64,000 nucleotides of DNA from CAYLPU01 sp964385635 (GCA_964385635.1 CAYLPU010000008.1:11968-75967); one strand, 5' to 3'; positions 1 through 7,837 are shown, numbered from the stretch's first letter. The notes: generated by a model from the letters alone, not told the origin. Numbers and translations: made by a program.

Positions 1-145
1 TTACCACCAAGGCACTCTTGCTGCCCTGGCTACCACCTCGGACTTGAGTGCAGCCACGACCTGTCTTGCTAATTCAGTATACTGTATTCCTGTATGAGGG
101 TCAATAGCCAAAGTGTGCTATTTCCTGCGCGAGGATTGTCTTTGA
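1..145 (-). other. Unassigned edge sequence
   Basis: On the minus strand an open frame of about 40 codons ends with TAA at 1-3. It is closed upstream by TAG and has no start codon. It could be the tail of a decayed gene, but I recognise no family. Nothing else is supported here. Confidence 0.2.
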
Positions 146-409
146 CTATGGGTTTTTGAGTGTCTCGTCGTGATGGCCGACGTTGCGCAGGATGAGCAGG
201 TCTCCACGACGCTCGTAGGTGATACGGTAGTCTTGGTCAACACGGGCATAGAAAATGCCCTGATGGCCGGATAGCCGCTTAGCACGTAGGCCGGGGTGGT
301 GGAAATTCTGATCAAGCAGAGCGAGGATGCGTTTGACCTTCTTGCGAATGTGCACCGGCAACTTGAGAAGCGCACGGTTGAAGCGTTTGCTACGACGTAC
401 CGGCATCAC
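146..409 (-). CDS. RelE/ParE-family toxin
   Basis: An 87-residue basic protein with the compact RelE/ParE pattern: an N-terminal helix pair rich in Arg and Lys, then strands with GIFYARVDQDYRI and a C-terminal VGHHDETL. Family members of this type are usually ribosome-dependent mRNA interferases, some are gyrase inhibitors; the sequence alone does not decide between them. Start is GTG at 407-409, overlapping the antitoxin stop in a GTGA; an in-frame ATG follows immediately. The overlap with the upstream AbrB-type gene indicates translational coupling and a type II toxin-antitoxin module. Confidence 0.85.
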   Translation of the reverse strand: MMPVRRSKRFNRALLKLPVHIRKKVKRILALLDQNFHHPGLRAKRLSGHQGIFYARVDQDYRITYERRGDLLILRNVGHHDETLKNP

Positions 410-714
410 GGTGCCTCGCTGGCGGACAATTCAGCCTCTTGCCGCTCCAAATCGGCGATCAGGTCTGCCATGGTTTCAAAGTCGTCATAGCGACCAGCCG
501 CTAGATCCTCATCCGCTTCGCGCTCGGCGGCTTGCCATTCGGGGGTGTAGAAGAACGCTTCGTCGGCGTCCACCAGCCGGCTGGGGCGCAGCAGGATGGT
601 GCGGTCTTCCTGGACTTCGGCGATCAGGAAGTCCCCTTCGTACACACCGGCCGCTTCCCGTATGACAGCAGGGAGCGTGATCTGATACTTCTTACGAACC
701 TTGATCGTTTCCAT
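406..714 (-). CDS. AbrB/MazE-like antitoxin
   Basis: A 102-residue protein. The N-terminal 45 residues match a swapped-hairpin SpoVT/AbrB DNA-binding domain (IKVRKKYQITLPAVIREAAG, then ILLRPSR). The acidic C-terminal half (DDFETMADLIADLE) would bind and neutralise the toxin. I chose ATG at 714 rather than an upstream GTG/ATG because GGAG stands 6 bases before it and the family fold begins at METIKVRKK. The antitoxin comes first and overlaps the toxin by 4 bp. Such antitoxins normally autorepress the operon. Confidence 0.83.
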   Translation of the reverse strand: METIKVRKKYQITLPAVIREAAGVYEGDFLIAEVQEDRTILLRPSRLVDADEAFFYTPEWQAAEREADEDLAAGRYDDFETMADLIADLERQEAELSASEAP

Positions 715-780
715 CTCCAATCTCCAACCTTTACTCTCCACTCCCTGCTCTCCAGTCGGACATTCCGACTTTCCGACGCC

Positions 781-808
781 ATGATACCACATCTCGCCCA
801 AATCGCAA
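781..808 (-). promoter_or_regulatory. Candidate promoter of the toxin-antitoxin pair
   Basis: Minus-strand TTGCGA (803-808), 16-bp spacer, TATCAT (781-786), about 65 bp before the antitoxin start. Matched by eye to the sigma-70 consensus. Confidence 0.45.
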
Positions 809-855
809 AAAGTAGGTTTGACTATTCGGGCAATCTAGGGCAACATGGGCGTGTG

Positions 856-2076
856 ATGGCAATCCGCTACCTACGTCAAATCCAGGGGTTCAGTCGCAAC
901 GCCCGCCTATACCTGCTCGCTGCTTTCATCCGTGGCATCCAGTTCGGCATCTTCCGCCTGATCTTCAACCTGTACATCGTCAGCCTGGGCTACCGCCAGG
1001 ACTTCCTGGGGCTGCTGCGTGCACTCGACCCGCTGGTGATGTTGCTGGCCTCCCTGCCGGCGGGCATTCTGAGCGACCGCATCGGGCGCAAGCGCGCGCT
1101 GCTCCTGAGCAGCGTGGGACGGATGTTCTCGCTGCTGGGCTTTGTGTTTGCCCCCGGTGCGGCAGGATTGCTCGTCAGTTCGGCCGCCCTGGGTGGGGCA
1201 AAGACGTTGCTGCACGTCTCGCGCCTGCCCTTCATGGTAGAGAACTCCGACGAGCATAACCGCACCGCTCTCTTCAGCGCCGACTTCTCGCTGCTGATGC
1301 TGGCTGGATTCCTCGGCAACCTGCTGGGTGGTTGGCTACCCGGCTGGTTGGGAACCTGGATGGGGGTGGCAGCCGAAAGCGCGGCCCCCTACCGCCTCAC
1401 TGTGGTGGCGATGGCTGTCCTGATTGCCCTCTCGGCGGCGCCTTACCTCTTTTTGCAGCCACGGCAAGAAGCATACGTGGCAGACCAGCGCCACTCCCCT
1501 TGGACGGCGTTCCGCGAGTGGCCGCTATTGGTCAGACTGCTCCTGCCTACCCTGCTGATCTCACTGGGTGGAGGGTTGCTGGTGCCCTTCCTGAACCTGT
1601 ATATGAAGCAGACCTTCACCCTGCCCGACAGTACACTCGGCTTCCTCTTCGCTATCGCCGACCTGTGTACCGGCCTGGCGCTGCTCGTAGCCCCGCTCCT
1701 CGGCAAGCGCTGGGGCAAGGTGGGTGCTACGGCCATCACACAGGTGGCTACAGCGCCGTTCTTGTTGGCCCTGGGTTTCGTGCCAGCGCTGCCCGTCGCC
1801 GTCGCCACGCTGTGGGGGCAGGCCGGGCTGATGCGCGCAGGCGATCCCCTGTACTCGGCTTTCACGATGGAGCGGGTGAAGCCCCGGCAGCGTGGCACAG
1901 TCGCCAGCCTGCGCAATATGGCCTGGACGTTCGGGCGTGCGGCGGGGCAGTCGTTGAGCGGGCTAGTGCAAGTGCAGTGGGGCTTTGGGCCGCTGTTTGT
2001 CGCCAGCCCCGCGCTCTACCTGGCAAGCGCGGGGCTGATCTTCACCTTCTTTGCTCGAAAGGAGAAATCACCATGA
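856..2076 (+). CDS. MFS transporter
   Basis: A 406-residue integral membrane protein with about 12 hydrophobic segments. The loop after the second segment carries the Major Facilitator signature GILSDRIGRKRAL (family pattern GxLxDRxGRR). Substrate cannot be inferred; exporters of drugs or metabolites are common in this group. Start ATG at 856 puts the first helix in register. There is no Shine-Dalgarno, but TTGACT at 818-823 followed by a weak -10 would place transcription start at or near the start codon, so the mRNA may be leaderless. The stop overlaps the next gene's start in ATGA, coupling the two. Confidence 0.85.
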   Translation: MAIRYLRQIQGFSRNARLYLLAAFIRGIQFGIFRLIFNLYIVSLGYRQDFLGLLRALDPLVMLLASLPAGILSDRIGRKRALLLSSVGRMFSLLGFVFAPGAAGLLVSSAALGGAKTLLHVSRLPFMVENSDEHNRTALFSADFSLLMLAGFLGNLLGGWLPGWLGTWMGVAAESAAPYRLTVVAMAVLIALSAAPYLFLQPRQEAYVADQRHSPWTAFREWPLLVRLLLPTLLISLGGGLLVPFLNLYMKQTFTLPDSTLGFLFAIADLCTGLALLVAPLLGKRWGKVGATAITQVATAPFLLALGFVPALPVAVATLWGQAGLMRAGDPLYSAFTMERVKPRQRGTVASLRNMAWTFGRAAGQSLSGLVQVQWGFGPLFVASPALYLASAGLIFTFFARKEKSP

Positions 2077-2867
2077 ACCTGAAGAATACCGTAACCCATA
2101 GTTGGGACTGGTGGGCCTACCAGTTCCGCGTCGTCCATCGCCAGGGTATTGAGGGCATTGATTTCTGGGATGACCGCCTGGTCACTTTCATCGTCCAGGT
2201 GCTCAACCTCAAGCCCGGCGAACGACTGCTCGATCTGGCCTGCGGCTCTGGCGTGCACACTCTGCGGTTGGCACGGCACGGGCTCGAGGTGGTCGGGCTC
2301 GATATTGCCCCCAGCCTGGTGCACTACTGCACCGAGCAGGCCGCCACCGAGGGGCTGGACAACCTCACCTTCGTGGAGGGGGACATGCGTGCGCTGACAT
2401 ACCAGGAGGAGTTCGACGCCCTGGTCGTGCTTAGCACCAGTTTCGGCTTCTTCGACGACGAGAGCAACCAACGAGTGCTCGAGGGCATCGCCCGGGCGCT
2501 CAGGCCCGACGGACAGGTGTTGCTGCAACTCTCGGACCCCGTCACTTTCGTCGAGCGGCAGCGACAGCGCCGCTACTGGCGGGAGCAGCCGGAGGGTATC
2601 TACTGGACGGAGGCCTGGTTCGATCCGGCTACCTACATCAGCCACGGCATCTTCCACTTCACCGACAACGACGGGGTGACGCACCTGTGGGACGACCACG
2701 AGCGCGTGCGGCTCTACACGCTGCCCGAACTGCGCCCTATGTTCGACCAGGCTGGCTTGGAGATCCGCACGGTTTACGGTGACGTATTGGCTCCTCCTAT
2801 GTCCTACGGCCCTGACTGGCATCAGGAGATGATCGTGGTGGGGGGACGAGCAGGGGAAGGGACGTAG
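2073..2867 (+). CDS. SAM-dependent class I methyltransferase
   Basis: A 264-residue cytoplasmic protein. Motif I LLDLACGSGVHTL (about residues 48-60), an acidic end to strand 2 (VVGLDIA) and motif post-I EGDM show a Methyltransf_25/11 Rossmann domain. The C-terminal part with YWREQPEGIYWTEAWF is typical of small-molecule methyltransferases, but the acceptor is unknown. Start ATG at 2073 overlaps the transporter stop and is preceded by GGAG (2061-2064). Co-translation with an exporter suggests modify-and-export of a compound; that is inference. The 3' end overlaps the convergent Lgt-like gene by 46 bp. Confidence 0.82.
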   Translation: MNLKNTVTHSWDWWAYQFRVVHRQGIEGIDFWDDRLVTFIVQVLNLKPGERLLDLACGSGVHTLRLARHGLEVVGLDIAPSLVHYCTEQAATEGLDNLTFVEGDMRALTYQEEFDALVVLSTSFGFFDDESNQRVLEGIARALRPDGQVLLQLSDPVTFVERQRQRRYWREQPEGIYWTEAWFDPATYISHGIFHFTDNDGVTHLWDDHERVRLYTLPELRPMFDQAGLEIRTVYGDVLAPPMSYGPDWHQEMIVVGGRAGEGT

Positions 2868-3604
2868 AGTATCGCAACGCCGGCCAGGGCCAACGCCAAA
2901 TCGGCCACCTGGCCGGCCCGCCAACCCGCTACCAGGGCTACCTGGTCGACCCGTGCGAACCCCAGTCCATACGAGCCAATGCTGTAGAGGGCCAGCCATA
3001 GGGGAAATACGAACCCTTCAAACCGCGTGCGTCGCCCCGTGATGACGACAGCGGCCAGCACGAGCGCGCTCCAGCCCGCCCCCAGCAGTTGCACTGCCAC
3101 TCGCGGTGCACGGATACCGTATAGGTCGGGGAGTTCCAGGCTCAGCGCCCAGAGCAGCCCTTGTCCGGGGTATGTCTCCAGCCCATAGGCGCAACCGTCC
3201 AGCAGGCACCCCAGCCAGGCACAGACCGCCAGCACCGCAACGCCCGGCGTCAGCACATCCAACGTTTGCCGCAACGAGGCCCGCCGGATGGTGCAGTAGG
3301 CCAGCACGGCGACCAGACTGCCTATCAGCCCCCCGTGCCAGGCCAGTCCTCCGTCCCACAGCCGCAGTGCCTGGCGTAAGTGGTCGCCGTAGTAGATCCA
3401 GTGGGCTGCGACGTACACCGCGCGGGCACCGGCCAACCCGCCCAGTGCGGCAGCCAACGCCACGTCCAGCATCCGCGCTGCGCTGCATCCCCGTCGCCGC
3501 GCTTCCAGGCACACGATCACCGCGCCACCCAGCAGCCCGATGTCGAGTAGCGCGGTATAACTCGGTACGGCGAGCGGGCCAAGACGAAACAGTACCGGGT
3601 ACAA
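2822..3604 (-). CDS. lgt: Prolipoprotein diacylglyceryl transferase-like protein
   Basis: A 260-residue protein with about seven membrane segments, the usual Lgt length. The family signature LAWHGGLIGS lies near residues 88-97 and a late GQVADLALALAG matches the Lgt C-terminus. Lgt moves diacylglycerol from phosphatidylglycerol to the lipobox cysteine, and this window encodes at least seven lipoproteins. Odd: the segment normally reading RIGNFxNxE is AWLGCLLDGCAYG here, without the Arg and Asn important in E. coli Lgt, so this may be a divergent paralogue. Start is TTG at 3602-3604 with GGAGG six bases upstream. It follows rplL, where rpoB is usual. Confidence 0.72.
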   Translation of the reverse strand: MYPVLFRLGPLAVPSYTALLDIGLLGGAVIVCLEARRRGCSAARMLDVALAAALGGLAGARAVYVAAHWIYYGDHLRQALRLWDGGLAWHGGLIGSLVAVLAYCTIRRASLRQTLDVLTPGVAVLAVCAWLGCLLDGCAYGLETYPGQGLLWALSLELPDLYGIRAPRVAVQLLGAGWSALVLAAVVITGRRTRFEGFVFPLWLALYSIGSYGLGFARVDQVALVAGWRAGQVADLALALAGVAILYVPSPARPPTTIIS

Positions 3605-3656
3605 TCCTAACCTCCCAGAGATGCAGCAATTCCTGCTTTGGGAATTTTGCTCAAGC

Positions 3657-3702
3657 GCATCGGCCTAAAAGAGCCGATGCTGGGACAAAAAGCGCCCAGC
3701 AT
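3657..3702. other. Two stacked hairpins upstream of lgt
   Basis: Inverted repeats GCATCGGC/GCCGATGC (3657-3664 and 3673-3680) and ATGCTGGG/CCCAGCAT (3677-3684 and 3695-3702) lie between rplL and lgt. They may act as weak terminators or stabilise the 3' end of the ribosomal transcript. Confidence 0.4.
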
Positions 3703-3793
3703 GTATCTTCTCAAAAATTCGGGGAAAGAAACCGGGTTTTTTCTGAAAAACCCGGTTTCTCGTCTGTCAAACCCCAGTTTATTGAGAAGATAC
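3703..3793. repeat. MITE-like palindromic element, copy 1
   Basis: A 91-bp element bounded by a perfect 12-bp terminal inverted repeat (GTATCTTCTCAA at 3703-3714, TTGAGAAGATAC at 3782-3793). An internal perfect-looking hairpin around 3728-3759 has arms GAAACCGGGTTTTT and AAAAACCCGGTTTC. The element is repeated in inverted orientation near 23.3 kb. Read on the minus strand the internal hairpin is followed by TTTCCCC and could terminate the rplL transcript. It has no coding capacity. Confidence 0.75.
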
Positions 3794-3874
3794 CCCAGCA
3801 CCGTCTGTTTTACGGCGGTGCGGCCTTAAAACGGGATTTGCTGTCAATGGCACAGCGTTGCTGTGAGAGGATGT

Positions 3875-4249
3875 CTACTTGATCTCTATGACCGCGCCGG
3901 CAGCCTCCAGTCTGGACTTGGCGTCCTCGGCCGCCCCCTTGGCGACGGCCTCCAGCACAGTGCTGGGCGCGCTGTCCACCAGGTCCTTGGCCTCCTTCAG
4001 GCCCAGAGCGATGAGTTGCCGCACGGTTTTGATGACCTCGATCTTCTTGGGGCCGATCTCTTTGATGACGACGTCGAATTCGGTCTTCTCCTCCTCCATC
4101 TCGGCCGCCGCTGCCATGGGCATCGCGGCCATCGCTACTGGCGCTGCCGCGCTCACGCCCAACTTGTCCTCCAGCATCTTGACCAAGTCAGACGCTTCCA
4201 ACAACGAGAGTTTGCTGATCTCTTCTACGATCTTTTCCAGGTCTGCCAT
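3875..4249 (-). CDS. rplL: 50S ribosomal protein L7/L12
   Basis: A 124-residue acidic protein of normal family length. It has the N-terminal dimerisation helices (LEKIVEEISKLSLLEASDLVKMLE), an Ala/Met-rich hinge (about residues 33-50) and the C-terminal factor-binding domain KTEFDVVIKEIGPKKIEVIKTVR with GLKEAKDLV. It forms the ribosomal stalk with L10 and recruits GTPase factors. ATG at 4249 is preceded by AAAGGAAACG and, further up, AAGGAG. It is last in the L11-L1-L10-L12 order. Confidence 0.97.
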   Translation of the reverse strand: MADLEKIVEEISKLSLLEASDLVKMLEDKLGVSAAAPVAMAAMPMAAAAEMEEEKTEFDVVIKEIGPKKIEVIKTVRQLIALGLKEAKDLVDSAPSTVLEAVAKGAAEDAKSRLEAAGAVIEIK

Positions 4250-4303
4250 CGTTTCCTTTTCTCCTTAATTCAATGTGTGCCTATGCGCTCGTGATAATGA
4301 TGC

Positions 4304-4876
4304 TTAGGCAGGCTGAGGGGCCTGCTCCAGCGTGGTTCCGGGCATTGTGTCCGACTCTTTCAGTTTGTCTACGTAGGCCTGCAGCACGTTAAGTACCTGC
4401 CGAATGCCACTGGCGACGACGCCAGCCATTTGACTGGCCGGATAGTTTATGGTACCGAGTACCTGGGCCAAGAGCACATCCCGTGGCGGGAGATTGGCGA
4501 TGGCACGCACCTGCTCCGCCGACATCACCGACGTGTCCACCAATCCACCCTTGATGCGCAATGTCTCCAGTTCCTTTGCTGCATCCGTCAGTACCTTGGC
4601 TACCGGCGGGGCCTCGTCGGGACAAAAGCCGATGGCCGTTGGCCCGATAAGCCACTCCTCTGGCAATGACATCCCTACTTCTTTCAAGGCCAGCGCCAGC
4701 AGCCGGTTCTTGACTACCTGAAACTTACCACCGGCAGGACGCATTGCGTTCCTGATTTCGCTCATGTCGCCCACGCTCAACCCCCGATAGTCGGTCAGGA
4801 TAATCCCTTGGCTCTGCTTGAGTTGCTCGACGTACTGCGCGACGAGTTCATCCTTCCGCTGCTTTGAAATTGCCAA
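4304..4876 (-). CDS. rplJ: 50S ribosomal protein L10
   Basis: About 190 residues with the L10 pattern ISKQRKDELVAQYVEQL, ILTDYRGLSVGDMSEIRN and KNRLLALALKE. It anchors L7/L12 dimers to the stalk base. Start choice: a longer reading would begin at GTG 4885, but that codon overlaps the GGAGG of the Shine-Dalgarno sequence. TTG at 4876 sits 8 bases after GGAGG and gives M-AISKQ, the usual L10 N-terminus, so I prefer TTG. A leader with an attenuator-like hairpin precedes it. Confidence 0.95.
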   Translation of the reverse strand: MAISKQRKDELVAQYVEQLKQSQGIILTDYRGLSVGDMSEIRNAMRPAGGKFQVVKNRLLALALKEVGMSLPEEWLIGPTAIGFCPDEAPPVAKVLTDAAKELETLRIKGGLVDTSVMSAEQVRAIANLPPRDVLLAQVLGTINYPASQMAGVVASGIRQVLNVLQAYVDKLKESDTMPGTTLEQAPQPA

Positions 4877-4885
4877 CCTGTTCAC

Positions 4886-5072
4886 CTCCTTCTGATAAAT
4901 GAAAAATCCCTACGCTGTGCCAACGCAGGGACATTAGTAGTAAGGGCGCGGTGATCGTGCCCCTACTTCACCCGACCAACTACGGGTGATTGCACTCTGC
5001 CTCGGCAGGCCAGACTTAAGCGCCCTGGGGCGCGCCTGCTGTCTCTGGCTATATGTTGTCCAGATGGTGATT
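4886..5072 (-). ncRNA. L10 leader region
   Basis: A 187-bp gap between rplA and rplJ on the minus strand, where L10 leaders that bind the L10(L12)4 complex are known in many bacteria. The DNA is rich in short inverted repeats and ends in an attenuator-like hairpin. Assignment rests on position and on that hairpin, not on a covariance match. Confidence 0.6.
4902..4931 (-). terminator. Attenuator hairpin in the rplJ leader
   Basis: On the minus strand TCCCTGCG and CGTAGGGA (within 4907-4931) pair around GTTGGCACAG and are followed by TTTTT (4902-4906), just ahead of the rplJ ribosome-binding site. This is the form of an intrinsic terminator, consistent with L10 autoregulation by attenuation. 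Confidence 0.65.
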
Positions 5073-5792
5073 CTAGAACAAAACCTCCAGTGCCTCGGCT
5101 TGGATTGGGTCCACCTTGATTCCAGGCCCCATCGAAGACGTAACGATGATCCGGCGTATGAATATTCCCTTACTGACAGAGGGCCTGGCTTTTGTGACTG
5201 CGTCTACCACTGTCGCAAAGTTATCGAGCAGTTTCTCAGCCGGGAAACTTACCTTGCCGATAGATATATGCAGATTCGCGGTCTTATCCACGCGGAACTC
5301 CACGCGACCGGCCTTTGCCTCTTGGATCAGACGCGGCAGATTCTTCTCCGGCGCCACTGTACCAGCCTTAGGATTGGGCATCAGTCCCCGTGGACCTAGC
5401 ACGCGCCCCAGTCGTCCCACTTTGCCCATCATCTCCGGCACAGCAATGGCCACGTCAAACTCCGTCCAGCCGTTCTGGATCTTCTTGATCCACTCGTCGT
5501 CGGATGCCACGTAGTCGGCACCGGCTTCCTGAGCGATCTTATCTGCCTCGCCGGCGGCGAAGACCAGCACGCGCACCTCTTTGCCCAGGCCGTGAGGCAA
5601 CAGGACGACACCGCGTACTTGTTGATCAGAGTGGCGCGGGTCTACTCCCAATCGGAAATGCGTGTCCACAGTAGCATCGAAATTGGTGTAACTGGTCTCT
5701 CTTACCAGTTCCAATGCCTCCTGCGGCGAGTAGAGCCGCATACGGTTCACTTTCTCCAGTGCTTCGCGGTGTTTCTTACCCCGTTTTGACAT
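5073..5792 (-). CDS. rplA: 50S ribosomal protein L1
   Basis: A 239-residue protein of standard length. Markers are the N-terminal KRGKKHREALEKV, the central GRLGRVLGPRGLMPNPKAGT signature (about residues 121-140) and ANLHISIGKVSF. It binds 23S rRNA at the E-site stalk and in many bacteria represses the L11-L1 message. Start is ATG at 5792 with AGGAGG seven bases before it; the upstream extension to 5834 is not conserved. Confidence 0.97.
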   Translation of the reverse strand: MSKRGKKHREALEKVNRMRLYSPQEALELVRETSYTNFDATVDTHFRLGVDPRHSDQQVRGVVLLPHGLGKEVRVLVFAAGEADKIAQEAGADYVASDDEWIKKIQNGWTEFDVAIAVPEMMGKVGRLGRVLGPRGLMPNPKAGTVAPEKNLPRLIQEAKAGRVEFRVDKTANLHISIGKVSFPAEKLLDNFATVVDAVTKARPSVSKGIFIRRIIVTSSMGPGIKVDPIQAEALEVLF

Positions 5793-5847
5793 TATTCCTC
5801 CTGTGTGGTTCTGGCGGGCTATGCCCTCCCACAATGCAACCTACCAA

Positions 5848-6270
5848 CTAGTCTGCGATTTCGATCCCCATGCTCCGCGCGGTGCCCTCAATCTGTCGCA
5901 TAGCACCTTCCAGACTAATGGCGTTCAGGTCCTTCATCTTCAATTTCGCGATCTCCTCCAACTGAGCGCGGGTGATGTTTCCCACCTTATCCCGGTTGGG
6001 TTCGGCCGAGCCACGCTCCACGCCGGCCGCTTTGCGCAGCAGATCGGGCGCGGGCGGTGTCTTGAGCACAAACTTGAAAGACCCGTCGTGATAGATGGTG
6101 ATCTCGGCTGGGATGACGTTCCCCCTCTGGCCGGCCGTGCGGGCATTGTACTCCTTGCAGAATTGCATCAGGTTGATACCATACTGCGCCAGCGCAGGTC
6201 CCACCGGGGGCGCAGGGTTGGCCTTCCCAGCCTCAATCTGTAACTTCACAACCACTTTGATTTTCTTCAT
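5848..6270 (-). CDS. rplK: 50S ribosomal protein L11
   Basis: A 140-residue protein with VVKLQIEAGKANPAPPVGPALAQYG at the N-terminus and the C-terminal rRNA-binding domain ending in LEGAMRQIEGTARSMGI. It forms the GTPase-associated centre with 23S rRNA. Start ATG at 6270 follows GGAGGA closely; five extra upstream codons are possible but not family-like. The nusG stop is 17 bp upstream, the typical nusG-rplK arrangement. Confidence 0.97.
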   Translation of the reverse strand: MKKIKVVVKLQIEAGKANPAPPVGPALAQYGINLMQFCKEYNARTAGQRGNVIPAEITIYHDGSFKFVLKTPPAPDLLRKAAGVERGSAEPNRDKVGNITRAQLEEIAKLKMKDLNAISLEGAMRQIEGTARSMGIEIAD

Positions 6271-6287
6271 CTTCCTCCATCCCAAAA

Positions 6288-7469
6288 TCAGGCTTTCTCT
6301 ACCTGCAGGAAGTCGAGTTCGACCGGCGTATCGCGACCGAAGAAAGAAACCATCACCCGCACCTTGGCCCGTTCCATATTAATCTCATCCACCATACCGA
6401 TGAACTCGTTGAAGGGGCCATCAATGATACGCACTTTCTGGCCTTGTTTGAATGTGACCTTGATCTTGGGAGCCTCGGCCTCCATACGCTTCATGATGGC
6501 CTGGACCTCTTCGGGGCGCAGGGGTGTTGGCTCGTTTCCCATCCCCACAAATCCGGTGACGCCCGGCGTGTTACGCACTGTGTGCCAGGAATCGTCAGTC
6601 AGGATCATCTGCACCAGGATGTAGCCTGGGAAGACATTCCGTTCGACCGTCCGTCGCTTCCCGTCACGAATCTCGATTTCGTCCTCGGTCGGGACTACAA
6701 CCTGGAAAATCTGATCCTGCATCTGCATCGTCTCAATGCGCTGCTCCAGGTTGTGCTTGACTTTGTTCTCATAGCCGGAATAGCAGTGGATCACGTACCA
6801 GGCACGGTTGTCTTGAGGCTCCGATACCTCGGTCTCAATCTTCTTGGCAGTTTCCTCGGCCTCAGTCTTCTTGGCAGTTTCCTCGGTCTCAATCTTCTTG
6901 GCAGTTTCCTCGGTCTCAATCTTCTTGGCAGTTTCCTCGGTCTCAATNNNNNNNNNNNNNNNNNNNNNNNNNNNNNNNNNNNNNNNNNNNNNNNNNNNNN
7001 NNNNNNNNNNNNNNNNNNNNNNNNNNNNNNNNNNNNNNNNNNNNNNNGTCTCAATCTTCTTGGCAGTTTCCTCGGCCTCAATCTTCTTGGCAGTTTCCTC
7101 GGCCTCAGTCTTCTTGGCAGTTTCCTCGGTCTCAGTCTTCCTGGCAGTTTCCTCGGTCTCAGTCTTCCTGGCAGTTTCCTCGGTCTCGATCTTCTTGGTA
7201 GTTTCCTCAGTCTCGATCTTCTTGGCAGTTTCCTCGGTCTTGATCTTCTTGGTAGTTTCCTCGGCCTGGGTCTCAGACACCTGCGCTTCCGGAGCGGCCT
7301 CTTCCACAAGTTGCTTCGCTTGCTTTTCCTTCTCCTCTATCTCGTCACGAGCGATCACTGGTGCCTCCTCGGCTGTGTCATCTCCAGACTCTGGCAAGGC
7401 TGGTACCAGCACATCGGCGCCCTCTTTGGCTCCAGACTCTACGTCGAGATCGATTTCCTCTGCGAACAT
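6288..7469 (-). CDS. nusG: Transcription factor NusG with a long repetitive N-terminal extension
   Basis: The last about 178 residues are a normal NusG: the NGN domain (RAWYVIHCYSGYENKVKHNL, NVFPGYILVQM, VRNTPGVTGFVG) and a KOW domain (KQGQKVRIIDGPFNEFIG). NusG binds the RNA polymerase clamp and links it to Rho or the ribosome. Unusual: about 215 residues precede it, first an acidic segment and then 9-residue repeats of the type TEETAKKIE, highly charged and probably helical. The repeat tract is interrupted by 100 Ns, so true length is unknown, but both flanks read in the same frame. ATG at 7469 has only a weak ribosome-binding site. Confidence 0.9.
   Translation of the reverse strand: MFAEEIDLDVESGAKEGADVLVPALPESGDDTAEEAPVIARDEIEEKEKQAKQLVEEAAPEAQVSETQAEETTKKIKTEETAKKIETEETTKKIETEETARKTETEETARKTETEETAKKTEAEETAKKIEAEETAKKIEXXXXXXXXXXXXXXXXXXXXXXXXXXXXXXXXXXIETEETAKKIETEETAKKIETEETAKKTEAEETAKKIETEVSEPQDNRAWYVIHCYSGYENKVKHNLEQRIETMQMQDQIFQVVVPTEDEIEIRDGKRRTVERNVFPGYILVQMILTDDSWHTVRNTPGVTGFVGMGNEPTPLRPEEVQAIMKRMEAEAPKIKVTFKQGQKVRIIDGPFNEFIGMVDEINMERAKVRVMVSFFGRDTPVELDFLQVEKA
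6829..7266 (-). repeat. 27-bp tandem repeat inside nusG
   Basis: Units of 27 bp, read on the plus strand as variants of GTCTCAATCTTCTTGGCAG plus TTTCCTCG, encode a 9-residue TEETAKKIE-type motif. About 4 units lie left of the gap and about 8 to its right. Variation (A/T, K/R, I/T) is greater in the right-hand block, and the units beside the gap are nearly identical. That fits recent expansion and assembly collapse there. Confidence 0.9.
6948..7047. other. Assembly gap of 100 N
   Basis: Exactly 100 undetermined bases. The 8-mer GTCTCAAT occurs at 6940-6947 and again at 7048-7055, 108 bp apart, which equals four 27-bp units, so the placeholder keeps repeat phase and reading frame. The real number of repeats is not known. 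Confidence 0.95.
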
Positions 7470-7495
7470 CGCTGCTGCCCGTCCAGTTTACTCTA

Positions 7496-7801
7496 CTATG
7501 CTGTCTGCCGACTCATGATCACGGCGACCACCACAGCCGCGACCACGACGACGACCAGGGCTCCGATGGCAACTGCGCTGCCGGCCAGGAGCCCTCCCAG
7601 TTCCAGGGTAAACAGGTAATCCAGCAGGCCCAGGAGAATGGCCATAGATACAGTGACCATCAGGACGATTCTCGTCAGGCTCCATGCCTCCTGACGAGTC
7701 GGCCAGCTTACCTTGCGCAGTTCTGCGCGCGTCTCGCGGAAATAGCGCGTGACGGCGTTTCCCTTCCCCGGCTTTGCTTTCTTTTTCGTTGCTTTTGCCA
7801 C
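7496..7801 (-). CDS. secE: Preprotein translocase subunit SecE
   Basis: A 101-residue protein with the SecE core motif YFRETRAELRKVSWPTRQEAW (about residues 20-40) followed by a membrane helix. SecE clamps the SecY channel. The C-terminus adds a second very hydrophobic segment, longer than the minimal 60-residue bacterial form. The basic N-terminus (KATKKKAKPGKG) is cytosolic. It lies 26 bp before nusG, the universal secE-nusG order. Confidence 0.95.
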   Translation of the reverse strand: MAKATKKKAKPGKGNAVTRYFRETRAELRKVSWPTRQEAWSLTRIVLMVTVSMAILLGLLDYLFTLELGGLLAGSAVAIGALVVVVVAAVVVAVIMSRQTA

Positions 7802-7837
7802 GTCTAGTGTCTCCTGGTGTCAGAGCATCCTAATTTC

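Noticed and set aside
6831..7265. CRISPR array in the 27-bp repeat region
   Set aside because: Units are contiguous without unique spacers and encode a peptide repeat within nusG.
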